From contig JAHLKH010000057.1 in NCBI GenBank assembly GCA_025526915.1, positions 62,001-126,000 on the forward strand: 64,000 nucleotides of DNA, in the 5' to 3' direction. Source of the stretch: Entophlyctis helioformis. Lineage: Eukaryota > Chytridiomycota > Chytridiomycetes > Chytridiales > Chytriomycetaceae. The translations under genes and the position numbers were made by a program. This document shows positions 19,301-32,300 of this stretch, one piece after another. The notes under the pieces are model-generated. The model was not told where the DNA came from. It searched no databases and worked only from the letters and a program-made list of their open reading frames with translations. Within the stretch, counting starts at the first letter, position 1; the number at the start of each line of letters is the position of its first letter.

Positions 19301-22300
19301 CAGGCTCTGTGGGATTCCCTCATGGATGCCGTCTTTGATGTTCCCGACGACCAACTCAAGCTCCGCGTGCTGCACTCGATCGTTACCAAACCCACAAAGT
19401 CCGCCCTCGCAACCATCATCTCCACCAACTGCAGTCTGCTCGACAGCCTTGTCGAAAAGACAGTCAGCGAGGGCAACCCCAGCAAGTCTCCGTATGCCGC
19501 CGAGTGCATTGCCGCGTTCTTGCGCACCACACCCGACGAAAGCATTCTCTCCGACAGGGCCATCCACGACGTCATCTCGACCATCAAGACCACCCTCATG
19601 TCGGCCTCCCTGTCATACTTGGTTGTCCGCAACAAGCACAGCCACGCGGTGTCGGCGCGTCTCATCAGTCGCACTCTCTTCGTCCTCACATCCTCAACAA
19701 CTGCCTGTCTCCTCTCCCGCCGCTCACTCGCCACCTCACGCCGCACCTCTTCAGCTTGGTTTCGCCCATCTTCCTGAACGTCATTGATCTCGGCATCTTC
19801 CATCCTGCTTCCGTTGCGACGTTTGCCTGGGAGCCGGCCTGGGATGCATCAACCGAGCAGGATATGGTCTTGAGCAGCATCGCATCCACCGCCAAAAACA
19901 TCTGGCCAGGCATGGCTGCCGTCGTCAAGCACGTTGGCGGGCACATGGTTCGTTCTGCCTTGGAACAGTGGCTGCAGCAATGGGCCGTGTCATTTAGCGA
20001 TCCGTTCCACTGCGGAAGCCCATCCGACTTTGTCGCTCAGATCAAGACGCTGCTGGACCTACTTGCCGACAAGGATTCGCGCTCTGTCCACTACCGAATC
20101 ATTGAGGGCTCCATCCAGTCACGGGATGTGTGGACGCGTGCCAGCACGCCTTTTATTGTTGTTGACGAACGGCTCGCCATTGTCGATCCCATCTTTGCTC
20201 TCGTGCCAACGGATCCAGCCCTGCTTGGCTATGCGGCCAATGCGGCCAGCACCGCATCGACTGCTGCCACCAAAAGTCCGGTTGCATACGATCACGACGG
20301 TCTCAGCTTGTACGCACGCATGGCCTCTTCATGATCGGCCTTATCAAGGACAAGGTCATTGACACAAATGTCATGGACGCTGGCGTTGTGTGGATCTGGG
20401 TTGAGCTTGTGCGCTTTGCCAATGTCTGCGATACCATCAACGCGTGCAACGAGCAGCGCGCCGCGCCATGGTCCTCTGACTGCATCATCCCGCACAAGCA
20501 CCTGTCGCAAGAAATCCACATGCTTCTTGTCGAGACGATCAAGCGCTCAACCACGTCACTGCGGGAGATGGCCAAGGAGACCATCCAGCGCATCAAACAG
20601 TCGCCGTCACCTTCGCCATCAGAAACGGCCATTTTGGCTGTTGCTGCTCTGGATAACAGCCTCGTGTCCTCGCTCCAACAGCTGCATCGCTTCGAGTATG
20701 CGCGTGCTTACTTTGAGATCATGAAGGCCATCTTCGCCAAGGCCCATTTTTCAAGCGACGATGATGCGTCCGCGTGGATCCAGGCCGACGCTATTCTGCA
20801 GCTGCGCGAGGATGGATATGCCACGTCTATAGCGCTCCTCATGGCGCTTGCATCGCAGGCTAAACCTGTCAAGGCTGCCGGACCGCTTGTCAAGTCTCTG
20901 GTTGACGCACTCTCAAAGGTGGAGAAATCCAGTCTTGGAGCCGCGTCGTCGCAGATGGAAGGTAAGCACGGGGGGACATGCCCAGCACCAGCACCAGCAC
21001 CCAATCGATCTCATGCGTGCCTCTTGAATAACTCTTGTTCTGACGCATGCTATGGTGGCCTCATCGGATGCTCGTTGCTCAGCATACAAGCTCCTTGTCC
21101 GCCTCAATGGCATTGCCATCAATCCATCAGGCCCAACGTATGTGCAGAAGCAATCCAATGTGCTGACTCCTGACCAAGCGGCCCTGCTTCAGCGCCGCAT
21201 TCGAATGTGGTTTGATGGAGATTTGCCAGTGTCGTCGGCCACGCCTGCCATGCCTGCGAATGCGCCGACTCCGGCGCCAGTCGCCACAGAGTTTCCCGCG
21301 TCGTCCAATCCGTGCCTACGCAACCACACAAACGCGCAGTCTGCAAGGCTGCTCTTGTTGCTTGTTCGCGTCTCGCCACCTGGAATCGCCATGACCAAAT
21401 TCCTTGTCGACCTTGTGCACCACTGGCTTGGCATTCTGGCGCATCTCCACGCACCACCCCGCGCACCCGCTGCGTCCGAAACGCTGCTTTTGTACCACGT
21501 GCTTGCTCTGTGGCAAGAGCTGCGCGACATGTCAAGCGTCAATCCCAAGGACTGGGCATATGTGGCTGATATGGAAGGTGCCATCTCGGCAACGTGTCTG
21601 CAGCTGCTGATGACGTCCTGCAGCGATCTGGACAAGGACCTGCCCACACCCATCGTTGAGATTCAGTCTCTTTTGTGCGACCTGGTCGTCGGTGTCGATC
21701 TGACGGTGAGCGGGAATGCCGCCCTTGTGCCAACCAACAAGGTATGCTTTCTACTCGCACCGCACTGTCGCTCTTGACGTGCAACTGATCTGCTTGGCAT
21801 TGCAGCTCTACCCGATGCTATACTCTCGCAACATTAACGTGCAGAGAACCGCATGGAGCATGCTGCATCGACTCACCAAGGTCGCTGTTCAGACACGATC
21901 TCTCGCCATTGAAATGGGAGCGGGCCAATCATCAAGCAGTCAAGGCCTCACAGAGGACGAAGATGGCGATCATGATGGCAGTGCTGATAGCGAAGTCGAA
22001 GATGAAGGCGACGAAGCGGACACTGCCGACACTGACGCAGCTGGCCCAGATGCCGGCGCGTCCGCCAACGCCTCGAGCGGACATGCTGCGGAAGACGAGC
22101 AGATCGACCAGCTCCCAGCGCACTGATGACGGGGCTATTGCGTCGCGTCAGTCAGGATGATGTATGGGTTCAGCCTTGGCTCGTGCGACGATTTGGTGCA
22201 GAAACTGTTGCTTTGATGAGAGCTGACACGCGTTGTACACCCTTGGCATGACGGTCATTCCATTACATGGCAGCATTCTCATCTGTCACTTGGATATCTG

Positions 22301-23388
22301 CTGTCCTGGATAATCGCATACGACTTCTTTTACGATGCGGTAAGCCGTGCACTTTTTGCATGGTTTGCGCCGTTGGATGCTTGGCACTTACCGGCGCTTG
22401 CTCTGTATGAATGCGGACACGATATGAATAGACGTTCCAACTCAAGACAGGATTGACGACTCATCTTCGGCAGTCTGATTCTCTGTCACAATTCCTAGGC
22501 TTTATCTTTGGCGTGCTGGGTGTGGGCACGCCATCACGCATGCCCTTTGATTTGTCTGGATGGGATTTCGAGACGTACGAAGTTGACGGCTTCGATGCCG
22601 AGTCCGATGCGAGTCTCCCGCTTCTGTGCGCACACTTGTACTGGCGCACGTTGCGCTGTGTGCCTTCATTGGTGCGCGTGTGGTGGTCCGAATGCCGAAA
22701 CCGGCAGCTGACTCTTGCAGTCGAAAGGTACTCGCACATGCTGCTCACTCTTCCATCTCGACTGCGGCTAACACCTGCCCTTGACAACACAGCTTCACCG
22801 AGCGCTTCTTCAGCCCACGCCTTCTGCAGACGGAGATGATGGCTGTGCAGAACCTGGACGCCACGCAATTTGAAGATCTCTCTGTCCGCGTTGCCAAGTC
22901 GTCCGCCGAGGTGACGGCATCGTATGAAATCGAAGAGGCCGTGCTCGAGATGGTGATCCGGCTGCCCATGTCCTTTCCGCTGCGACTGGTTGAAGTCGAG
23001 AGCGGGACGGCAGGCGGCAAGGCCGCTGGCGTGTCTGAGGCGCGTTGGCGCGCGTGGCTGCTGGGCGTGTCGTCGGTGATGGTGGCACAGAACGGCAGCA
23101 TCTTGGACGCACTCACCGTTTTCAAGAAGAACGTCACGCTTCACTTTGAGGGCATCGAGGACTGCGCCATTTGTAAGTCGAGCTGCCGGCCAGGCCATGC
23201 TTGCAATTACTCATGCTTCCACTTTTCCCACCTGCGCAACAGGCTATTCCGTCATTGGCGTCATCGATCGCTCTCTGCCCACCAAGCAGTGCAAGACCTG
23301 CAAGCACATCTTCCACGGATCGTGTCTCTTCAAGTGGTTCAAGTCGTCCAATCAGAACACTTGTCCGTTGTGCCGGCAGCCGTTTTGA
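16337..23388 (+). CDS. LTN1: Listerin E3 ubiquitin ligase (ribosome quality control)
   Basis: Listerin ubiquitinates nascent chains stuck on 60S subunits. The start MGKKETKPRVKGN is typical. After an intron comes a Gly/Ala/Phe-rich low-complexity segment, then LHPDLRVILKKLAKRDTTTK and, after another intron, VYCRLIVDPDRRIREAMARL and LAPILKDIIGPWMLAHYD, the conserved N-terminal HEAT block. The middle is a long alpha-solenoid (17.8-21.8 kb) and includes the GYLLSWIIAYDFFYDA block at about 22290-22340. The RING ends the protein: DCAI, intron, CYSVIG, then CKTCKHIFHGSCLFKWF and CPLCRQPF, stop at 23388, so all Zn ligands are present. The frame drops one base near 19297, 19680 and 20310, each inside an otherwise good protein. 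These look like sequence errors rather than decay. Confidence 0.95.
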
Positions 23389-23843
23389 TAATGAATTTTT
23401 CGGGGGTTGCCCGCCAACCACAAAATGTCCGTCGTCAGAAACCTTTTCAAGATCGGAGAGCAGTGTGCGTTGGCTTGCTGCTTCATAGTGCTTCACAGTG
23501 CTTCCCAGTGCTCCACAGTGTGCCGTAGTGCAGCGTGGTGTGGCGTCGGTGGTTGCAGGGACAGACTGTTTGCAGCAGTAGCAGGCGGCTCGGCTCTGCC
23601 TCTTCAACCGCAGCCTCCCGCCGCCACGCTGCCCGGCTGCTTGCCCCCCTTGGTGCCAGTGCTGCCGACCTTGTGCTGGGCAACGCCAACTCATCGTTTC
23701 TCTTTGCCATGCCGCTGTCTGCCTTGCGGCCGCTCTGCCGAAATGGGCAAACAACCAACCCCACCGCTCGCTGACTGGACCGCTCTCGACGGCCCTCTGG
23801 CTTTTCTGAACGGCCTGCTACTGCACATCCTTCCACATTTGTC

Positions 23844-24110
23844 CAGCCATCCGCACCCGCGAGTACCAGAACCGCCTCTTCTGGCAGGTGCGTTGCCGTG
23901 CCGTGTCAATTGCCAATGACGCATTGTTGCTCAGCGCAAAGCCAGCTCGCTGCTGCCGTCTGCTAACGCACGATATCACGTCTGCAGAAGGACTCCCACA
24001 TCCCCACCCACGTCCGCAGGCGCGGCGACGGCGCTCTTTTCGGCGTGACTCTCTTCCTGACGCTTGCGTCCACGGGCTACAGCATCAAGCTTATTGCTGA
24101 CCTTGTTTCG
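23844..24110 (+). CDS. COX7A-like small mitochondrial membrane protein (partial model)
   Basis: The exon ending at 23887 reads REYQNRLFWQ. After an intron (23888-23987, GTGCGT...GCAG) the next exon reads KDSHIPTHVRRRGDGALFGV and TLFLTLASTGYSIKLIADLV, one hydrophobic helix. The pattern (Q-x-LF, D-x-IP-x-H, one membrane span with GxxY) resembles cytochrome c oxidase subunit 7A. The first exon with the presequence is not settled: ATGs at 23425 (MSVVRNLFKIGEQ) or 23742 could be used with further introns. A donor-like GTACGT at 24111 suggests another small exon. The family call is moderate and the borders are weak. Confidence 0.4.
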
Positions 24111-24383
24111 GTACGTTTAAGAAGCATGCGGTTGGGCCACTTGCACCAACATACAGCGGACGGTGGAGCGTTGGCCCTGCTGCCGGCCCTGCTGCTGGCC
24201 GATGCCGTGGCTTGATCCAGAGTCCACCCGGTGCGTGCGATGCCGTGACTGACCCCACTCAACATGCGCACACTCTTGCCTTTGGCCTGACAGAAGTAAT
24301 CTGGTTCAATACTCGGGTTGCCTGCCCTCACGGGATACCATTTGATCACACCACCCAATATGATCTAGTGGAACACATTTGTT

Positions 24384-25499
24384 TTATTCAGATGAGCGCT
24401 TGCTCTTCTTTGACTTTCTGTCCTTCTTGTCCTTCTTGCCGTCTTTGCGGTCCACACCATCATCAGCCTCTGGCCGCGTCTTGAGCTTCTTTTCCTTCTT
24501 TCCTCTTCTCCTTCTTTCCTCTTCTCCTTTTTTGTCCTTCTTCTCCTTGGTCTTCTTGACCTTGCGAGGCTTGATCGCCAATGCCGATGCATCCAGCGCT
24601 CCAGCCGCTGCGTTGGTAGAGGCATGCATGCCCAGACCCGCCATGCTTTGATCGTTGTCGCTCTCGTCGCTGTCGTCCGAGTGCTTGCGCTTGCGAGCCT
24701 GGGGTGCATTGGCACGAGGAGCGTCGTCATCCGAGTCATGCCCAATGAGAGCGTGTCCGTCTGTGCGTCTCAGCTTGCCTGGCTGGTGTGCACGCGCACC
24801 CTTCCGCGCGGTGCGTCCTCCACAGGCACGCAACAGCTCCTCATCGGTGATCTTGATCGAGTAGTCCTTGTTTTCGTCCACAGCCTTGGTTTCTGTCGCA
24901 CTAGCCATTTAAACGACACTGGTCAACTAACGCCATCTCCGCCAGCCTACTGAATGCAAGATACCGTACTCTGAACTCTTGACAAATGCGCCGTACAGCA
25001 ACGCTTTCTCCTGCTGTTTCTGGACAGACACGGACGCTTTGAGGATCTGCACCTCTCCTTCGTCATCTTGCTCAATCGTGATGCCTGCCGTTGTCTTGTT
25101 GAAGATGTGATCCCTGCGTCCAAGAGCGGGTGAGTCTTTCCGACACATCGTGGGCATTGTTTCACATTGCACTTGCGCACCACCACTGAAAGCCCCACGC
25201 CTTGTCATCTGTTCCAAGCTGCCGTTGAGATGCACGGCAGTGTCAGCAACCACCACCACCACCACTACCACCACCACCATACGAAACGATCGGCCCGCCA
25301 CTCACACCGCCGGTATTGTTCTTGACACCGACTGTTATGGCCTTCTTGAGACCGCCTACTCACACGCAGCATGGGTGGTGAGCACAGCAGGACTCTTGCA
25401 ACGCTGGAAACTGCCGAATGACTTGCCTCCACTCTTGCCAAGGCCTTGGCCCTTCTCCCAGCCAAACTTTGTAAGCTCTCTCTCTGCAAACGACGGCAT
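24384..25499 (-). CDS. GPATCH4: G-patch domain protein 4-like nucleolar protein
   Basis: Starts MPSFAERELTKFGWEKGQGL at 25499, a G-patch motif at the extreme N-terminus as in GPATCH4. Following exons give GLKKAITVGVKNNTGG, then DHIFNKTTAGITIEQDDEGE and LLYGAFVKSSEYG, and the last exon holds ITDEELLRACGGRTARKGAR followed by a long Lys/Arg/Glu tail (KKEKKLKTR...KSKKSKRSSE). All these blocks occur in this order in GPATCH4. G-patch proteins activate DEAH helicases, and this type is nucleolar. Introns carry an ACC/GTG repeat (about 25245-25280). The stop codon TAA lies inside AATAAA (24383-24388), so the 3' UTR is probably very short. Confidence 0.85.
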
Positions 25500-25619
25500 T
25501 CCTGTGCGTCGTCTGTGCCAAGGAAGACACTGGGTCAGTTGCCGTTGAAGCGAGCGAGTCGTCGCCGAGAACGCACGTTTGGGGTCTTGGTCAAACACCA
25601 CAAGAAATTTTCTGGCTGG
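25500..25619. promoter_or_regulatory. Bidirectional promoter between GPATCH4 and the TFIIIC subunit
   Basis: Only 120 bases separate the two divergent ATGs (25499 minus, 25620 plus), so both promoters must share this stretch or overlap the genes. No TATA box or other clear motif was seen. Confidence 0.6.
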
Positions 25620-28600
25620 ATGACTCGTGGACAGCTCGGTCGTGGACGAGGCGTGGACGAGGCCGTGGTCAGGCAACGGATGCAAAGCCAGAGACTAAAG
25701 TGTCGGCCGCTGGAAAGAGGTCGCTTGTTCAGACAAAACTGAGCTTTGCGCCAAGGCAGCGGCGTGCGTCTGCGGCGGATGCTCTGCAAGACGCCGATGA
25801 AGTAAACAACAGCGATTCAAAAGTGACCGACGACGACGACGAAGACGAAGACGACGACTTTGACGCCAGCAAGATGCAAGAGTCAGACGATGACGACGAC
25901 GATGACGACGATGACGATGGGGAGGATGCCGAGGCCGGTGACGGAGACGAAGATAGCGGCAGCGAGGGTTCAGACCGCCGTGCAAGGTCTGGCCACGACG
26001 GCAACTCTTTGGCTGCGTCGGGATCCGAGTCTGGGGCTCGCTTGACACGAGCAGGAACGCGCACCTCAAGGAGTTCTTCACGGCTTGCGGCAGCTCACCC
26101 TGACAGCCAGCAGGATCAAGGTGAACAGGCATTGCTTCTGTGGTCTCTGCAGGTATCGCTGACCGGTATTGGACGGCAGCTGGCGAACAGAGTGGCGCAG
26201 AGGAGGACGATCAAGCGCAGACGTCTGATGCGTTCAAGGACATGACCAAGATCATTCGCGACTTGATCCATCGCACCATGACCGCCGACTCGCAGCCAGT
26301 CGACATGCGTCAGCGCAAAGGCAAGCATTCCAGACCATCGCAGAACCAGGCGAAAGAGAGGGTTATTTTCGTCCAGCTCGTCAATGATCGCATCTACTGT
26401 CCTGTTCTCGGTTGCCACAAGCATTTTTCGCACAATGCCGGGCTCAAGTACCACTTGCAAGTCGCCTTCCATGACATGACGCAGTTCCTGAATCTTGCAT
26501 ACATGGACCAAGGGCTTGGCAAGGCAACGTCTCAATCTGAGCAAGCACCAACCGCGCAGGGCAACGCACAGCCATCCGCGACAGCAGAGCCTACGACTGA
26601 TGGCTCGCAGAACCCACTCTCACCGCGGAGCGACGATGCGCATCCAGAAGAGCATCCCGAAGCATCATCGGTCGCACGCGATTACATCCCGCCCGACGTG
26701 CGCCGTCTTGCGCAGGAGATCCCTGCCGAGGACTACCCAATCAGCATCAACGACATTGCCATGCTGGTGCCTGGTCTGACGTTCAGCAAACAGTTCCCAA
26801 TGTTGTTTGCTCCCATGTCGCTCTTGACAGCCAAGACAAGCAGCAACCCTGAGACCAAAAAGTTCAAGCCAAGATTGTCTGCGGTCGTGACAGCAAGTAC
26901 ACCCTCTGGTGATATGATCGCATCGCATCCTTTGCCGCCGGTGCCTTGGGTCGATCCTGCCAGCATCTGCTTGAGTCCATCGATCGCTGATTGGACACTT
27001 GTAGCGCCAAGGTGGGATGGCCCATGCATGTCTTGCCTAAACAGTCCCAGGCAGCACTCCTTTAACAAACACTTTGTCTTTCTAGTGACGCTTCAGGCTA
27101 TCTTCACAACAAGTCCAGCCTTGATATACACTTGAAGCACAAATCAACCAAGCATCATGTCAAGCTCGAGCCTTACACGGCAGCATACGTTGGTCAGTGC
27201 AGCCATAGAAATGCCCGATTTGCTGCTTCGCACAATGGACAGCCGCTTACACATCGGCCATCCCACTTCCAACTGATGTTGCATGAATTCACAATGCACT
27301 CGAACCAATTGCTTCCACAGCGGCACCGGGTCGCAAGCGCATGCTCCTGAATACCGGATGCTCTGTATGGGCAATCAAGTGGTGCCCAAACGTGCCTGAT
27401 GGTCATGGTAAATCACAATGTATCCTTGCACCTGCACGCGCTGCTTTTGCCTTTCTGACATGGGCCGTGATCCAAATCTTTGATCTTCTCAGTCTACCAG
27501 TACCTTGCCGTTGCCGGGTACAGCTCGATGGATCAACACCATATTGTCGGCAACTGCCAATCGCCAGCCGCTCCAAACGACCCATCAATGAGAGGGGTTA
27601 TCCAGATCTGGCGCGTGCCCCTGAAACCCGATGACAGGGGGAATGTGCCAGTCATGGAGATGGCCATTGCACATGATCGCGGCCGCGTATTCAGCCTCGA
27701 TTGGTGTTCATCGGGACTGTATGATGCATCATGCGAGGTCAGTGTTGCTAGATGCATGGCATTTCTGTCAATGCTCAAGGCATCTCACAATCGCAGCGTT
27801 GGCCTGCACATCAAAGATCGAGCGTCTCGGCGTCCTTGCAGCATGCTTTGGCGATGGATCGTCTGTTATCTTGAACATTCCCGTACCGTCTTCTCTCAGG
27901 GCTGCTCTAAATAGCCAGCAGCAAGCCCAGTGTTCGGAATCTCCGCTGACGCGTAAGTCCACCACATTATGCTGTCACTGGCTGTCCTACCACTTACACG
28001 CTGTCTTGCCGTTAGTACGCATACGCAAACCATTGGCAAATATCAGCTTGCAGGACGTACTGCTCCATCGCGTAGCTTGGGCGTCACGCGACAGGCTCGC
28101 AGTTGGGTCTCAGGATGGTATGGCGATACTTTATCGATGGTCGACTGCTACCGTTACTTTGTTTGCACGCGCTAAACGCATCTTGATCACAGGCCGCATC
28201 TTTATCATCGACACCACCATGCACTGCAATCGGGAAACTTTGACGCCGATCGAGGTAACCTGCTTGGTGCCAGTTTGCGCTTATGCATGGGTCAGACACT
28301 TACAACTGTATCCATTGCATACACTCAGACGTCGTGTGCGGCTTCCAAGCACACGATTCTGCCATCTGGGATATCACTTGGTGCACCTTGGACGGACGAC
28401 CGCCGCGCTATATGTTCAGCTCTGGACATGACGGCAATGTGTACATGCACGACATTCTCGACCCTTGGGTCTCCACATCTATTGCACGATCGCGCAGTAA
28501 GCCAGAAGCCTGCATTCCTGCACGTTCATCTTCTCTGGGCTGACTGCTTGCCGCTACAGCTTTTGCGATTCCTTTGTCTCTGTCCTTGTCATCGTTTGGC

Positions 28601-29210
28601 AACATCTTCTTTGGCGATTCGGAGTTTGAAGCGCGCATGCAGCGCTTCTTGTTCGAGCCCGGCGAGGCCAACTCCAAAACGAGCAGCAACAAGTGCATGA
28701 ATGCGCATACTGCATGTATATGGGACGTGGACGCGTCGCAACGCTTTCCGTTTGTGGCAAGCGGCGGCGCAGATGGGATGCTCCTATTTGTCAACCACAC
28801 CAAGCCTGATCGGCGAAAGTCTATGGTTTTGTACCAAGTCACGTACAATCCTGGTTCGCAAGCGCTCGTCTTTGACGACCATGTCAGACCTGCAGTGAGG
28901 CTGCTTTCAATGCTGCTGCTCTGTCTGATTTCTGCTAACTGTCGGTCCTGCATTCAGCTACCGCCCAAGGGAAAGAGAGGCTATGGACAGGATGTGCTTA
29001 CGGCTCCCCAAATTGGTATCCAGCAGGTGTGTTTTCTGGCCATTCTCGCACTGATGCAGACGATGTGCCTCGATGCATGCTGACAATCCATCGCCACCTA
29101 CTGCCTGGCAGGTTTGCTGGTCGCCAAGCAGGATGGGTGCTCAGTGGCTGGCGAGTGGTGGGGCGATGGGCTGGGTGCGCATCGATGCGTGTTTTGGTCT
29201 TGCCGGTTGA
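25620..29210 (+). CDS. TFIIIC WD40 subunit, GTF3C2/Tfc6-like, with a C2H2 zinc finger
   Basis: Starts MTRGQLGRGRG. One base is lost near 25652, after which the RG-rich and QTKLSF segments follow in the next frame. A long Asp/Glu region (25820-25960) precedes a C2H2 finger, YCPVLGCHKHFSHNAGLKYH (about 26395-26460). The second half is the GTF3C2 WD40 propeller: CSVWAIKWCP, AHDRGRVFSLDWCSSGL, RLGVLAACFGDGSSV, VAWASRDRLAVGSQDG, AHDSAIWDITWC, SSGHDGNVYMHDI and a last blade VCWSPSRMGAQWLASGGA ending at 29210. TFIIIC recruits RNA polymerase III to tRNA and 5S genes. Several short introns split the propeller (for example around 27100-27340 and 29025-29110). A 32-base gap at 26121-26152 looks intron-like but may be another frame error. 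Convergent with the dynein gene. Confidence 0.83.
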
Positions 29211-29361
29211 CAGTGCAAGTGCTCCCAATACACAGCCTCGCCGCGCGCATATGCCTTGCCGACTTTCAATCATCAGTTTGAATGCCATTGTTACTGTCCC
29301 GCCTTTATTCGTCGGCCAGTGCACTATAATGTAACCCTGGCGGATACCGATGGGGCACTTG
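29211..29361. terminator. Convergent 3' intergenic region
   Basis: 150 bases between the stop codons of the TFIIIC subunit (+) and the dynein-2 heavy chain (-). No AATAAA was seen on either strand here. The two transcripts may overlap at their 3' ends. Confidence 0.45.
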
Positions 29362-32300
29362 CTACTCTGCGCTGAGGAAGAACGACACGCCGGCCTGGAT
29401 CCATGTTGCGCCGTCGTCTTGGCATGGGACCATCAGAGACGTGACCATCTTTTCGCGCGTCGGGTTGATGTACAGCGGAACCTCGAGCTTTCCAGTACTC
29501 TTGATCGACACCTACAAATGACGGGTTGGTTGGCCAAGCCTGCATGGATGCGAGTTGGGATCGCAATCACATTCATCATGGCGCGTACCTCGGATACCCA
29601 GCCCATGTGGCACGTTGGAACGACGGTGAAGATGGGATCGTTTGTGCCTGCTTCAGAGAGCCTGTCGCCGTTGAAGTTGCAGCCTTGCAAAAGCACGCCA
29701 TTGACTGACACCTTGAGTGGACAGTCTTTGAGCTCCGACGGATTCCATGTCGACAGCAACCGAAGCGAGTCCATGGGTTGCTTGACTGCAGACAGGACAA
29801 TGATTTTAGCAAGTTGCCAGGCAGGCAGCTGGTAAGATAGAGGCACGTTGCTGGTGCGTTCTCTGCCATTTCAAACACTCACGCTTTCGAGACGTTTGCT
29901 GTCGCTGGGCGTTCAAAAAGGTAACTGGGTTTAGCAGACTGGACAGGGCAATCGGATCTTTGAACACGACACCGCCTGATGCGCCAGCAGCCGCCTTGTC
30001 GCGCAGGGACTGAACAGACACTCCTTTGCTGATCACTTCTCGCATGTACGACTGTGCAGATTCGGGGCCCTCCCACATTGACATCCATCTGACAAACAGC
30101 CACGGTATGATCAGTAAGTGGGCTTTGTGGCACATTCAACAATCATCGATTGCGCTGGCCATGCAGGCCTAATGTGGCAATACATACATCGCAGGCGTTT
30201 CTCCACGCATCAGCGCTGTGCCCACTTGCTGGATGTCGTTCGAGAGCAAGACCATGCCTCGAAGCAGCTTGGAGATGCTTGCAAGGTCTGCGTGGATGCG
30301 GCGAATGAGGTTGAGTGCAGCAAGAAGCTCCTGTGTGCAGCGCGGATGGACCCATCGGACAAGTGTCAGGTGTGTCCAACGCACCAATTGGACCTCCACA
30401 ACAGAGCGAACAATGTGACTAACCAAGTCGAAGAAAGCCGGAATGGGGTCGGCATCAGCTTGCACAGTCACTTTCTTTTGCAGCAGGTCAATGCCTGTGT
30501 TGAGCTGTTTTGCATACGATTTGGATCCAAGCCTGTCAATGACGCGTTCGCCTTGCTCTTGGAGGATGCACGTGGACGCCTACCTTTTTCCACAACTGCA
30601 GGAACGGAAGCAATTCTTGCGACCATTTCTCCTTGTCAAACCGGTGGCTTTGCACATCGGATTGTCGCTGCAAATGCACAAGCGCGAAACACGATCGCAT
30701 CCAAGTCCAGCCAAAGCATGTCAGCGATATGCCGTCGTGCACATCCATTGATGATGAAATGGCAGTGCCCTTACAAGAATCTTCAGTTGACCAATGACTG
30801 CTTGGCTCGTCAGACGCTGCAAAGTGCGGTCAATGTTGGCTGGCAGGCCAAACAAGGCAACATTGTCGTTTTCGGGAAGCTCTGCGACAATCTGACGATA
30901 TGCTGCATGCTCATGTGTCCGTGGAAGTGCTGTAGGCATGCCAATACAGTATGTAAATAGGGGCACGTTTCGCACACTCAGCGGCTGAAGATGGACTTTT
31001 GACCCGAGCAACCTGCGCGGCAAACGTACCAAAACTCTTGCAGATCCTTCGGACTGGCCCTTTGCCATCCACAGTAAACACATCTGCGATCGCCGTTGCA
31101 AACGTTAGCCTGCAAGGGCATCACATCAGCATACGTGGCGCACGCATCAACACTTGCCATCGCAGAAGAACTGAGCAAGGTAGCTGCGTAGCTTTAGAGC
31201 ATCTTGGTGATCGTCAATGCGTCCGCCGTAGATGGCGTCTTCCATCAAGCCATGCAAAATAGCCCATTGAGGTGCTTGATTATCATCGCACATGGTCTGT
31301 TTTGCCAAAGGCCGCCACCAAGCACGCATCAGACACGTTAGCCCATACCAACCACGCGTCCAACTTTCCACTTGTTCCAGATGCTGCAAGCACTCACGCT
31401 GATAAGCTCGGCGCTAGATCGCAGGTCGGCAGCTGAAAACTCGTAAAACTTGTTCCAGCCTTGTGGGATGTACGTCCGCCGTTCTTGAATGACGGCATGG
31501 AACCACGCAAGTGCAAACAGAGCCTGAGCGCGCAGCACTGATCCTTGCTGGATAAACTCTGGCGTCCATGTCTCGTAGATGCGCTGCAGATTCTTCTTGA
31601 CGCCTGCAGACCATCACCGGCTATGCGATCAGCACTCTCGGCTGCCTACCAAAATGATCTACATACACATGACACGCCACCGAGTGATCGTGCCGGTCCT
31701 TGAGCAGAAATCACCCCTACCTGGCGGTGCCTCGACAGTGATCTTGAGGCAGTTCTCCAACAGACTCGGCGGGAATTTGGCATGGGGCTCTGAAGTCAGC
31801 CATAAGCGGAACTTGGGGTGCAGCTTGATCGATAAAAGCTCCTTCTCCAGAACCGGCACCCATCCAATAACGAGATGGATGTTTTGCAAGTAGACCCAGC
31901 CGCCCGACTCGGCTGCTTGGCGCAAAAGTGAAATGGCAAGTTCACCTTGTCCTTGGCCCATTGACACCTGGACACATGCACGAATCAGCTTGCGTGCCGG
32001 CGCTACTGACCATGCACTACTGCCATTCGGTGCGTTTTAGCCCGGCGCTTACTTGATGGAACTTGTCCATCCCGATTTCCTGCGCAGCAAGCTCCTTAAG
32101 GTCCTGTGAGGGGTCTGCACCTGGTGTGGTGATGTACAGAATCGGCTCGGATGGAATGTCTCCTTGTAAAGCATGTTTTTGCGGTTCAATGGCGGCGGAG
32201 CGAGACTCTCAGTGGCGAGCGCGTTACACGAGAATGCAGCCACTGTATCAACATTCGATTAGTTTGACACAATTCGTTGCCTTCCATTACGCAAGCAACC

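Noticed and set aside
19297..20311. Reading LTN1 as a pseudogene because of three frameshifts
   Set aside because: The N-terminal block, the solenoid and a complete RING are conserved and all shifts are single-base losses as in neighbouring essential genes; sequencing error is the simpler explanation.
23488..23530. Imperfect 10-bp AGTGCTTCAC repeat after LTN1
   Set aside because: It is real but short; four degenerate units in a 3' flank with no sign of function.
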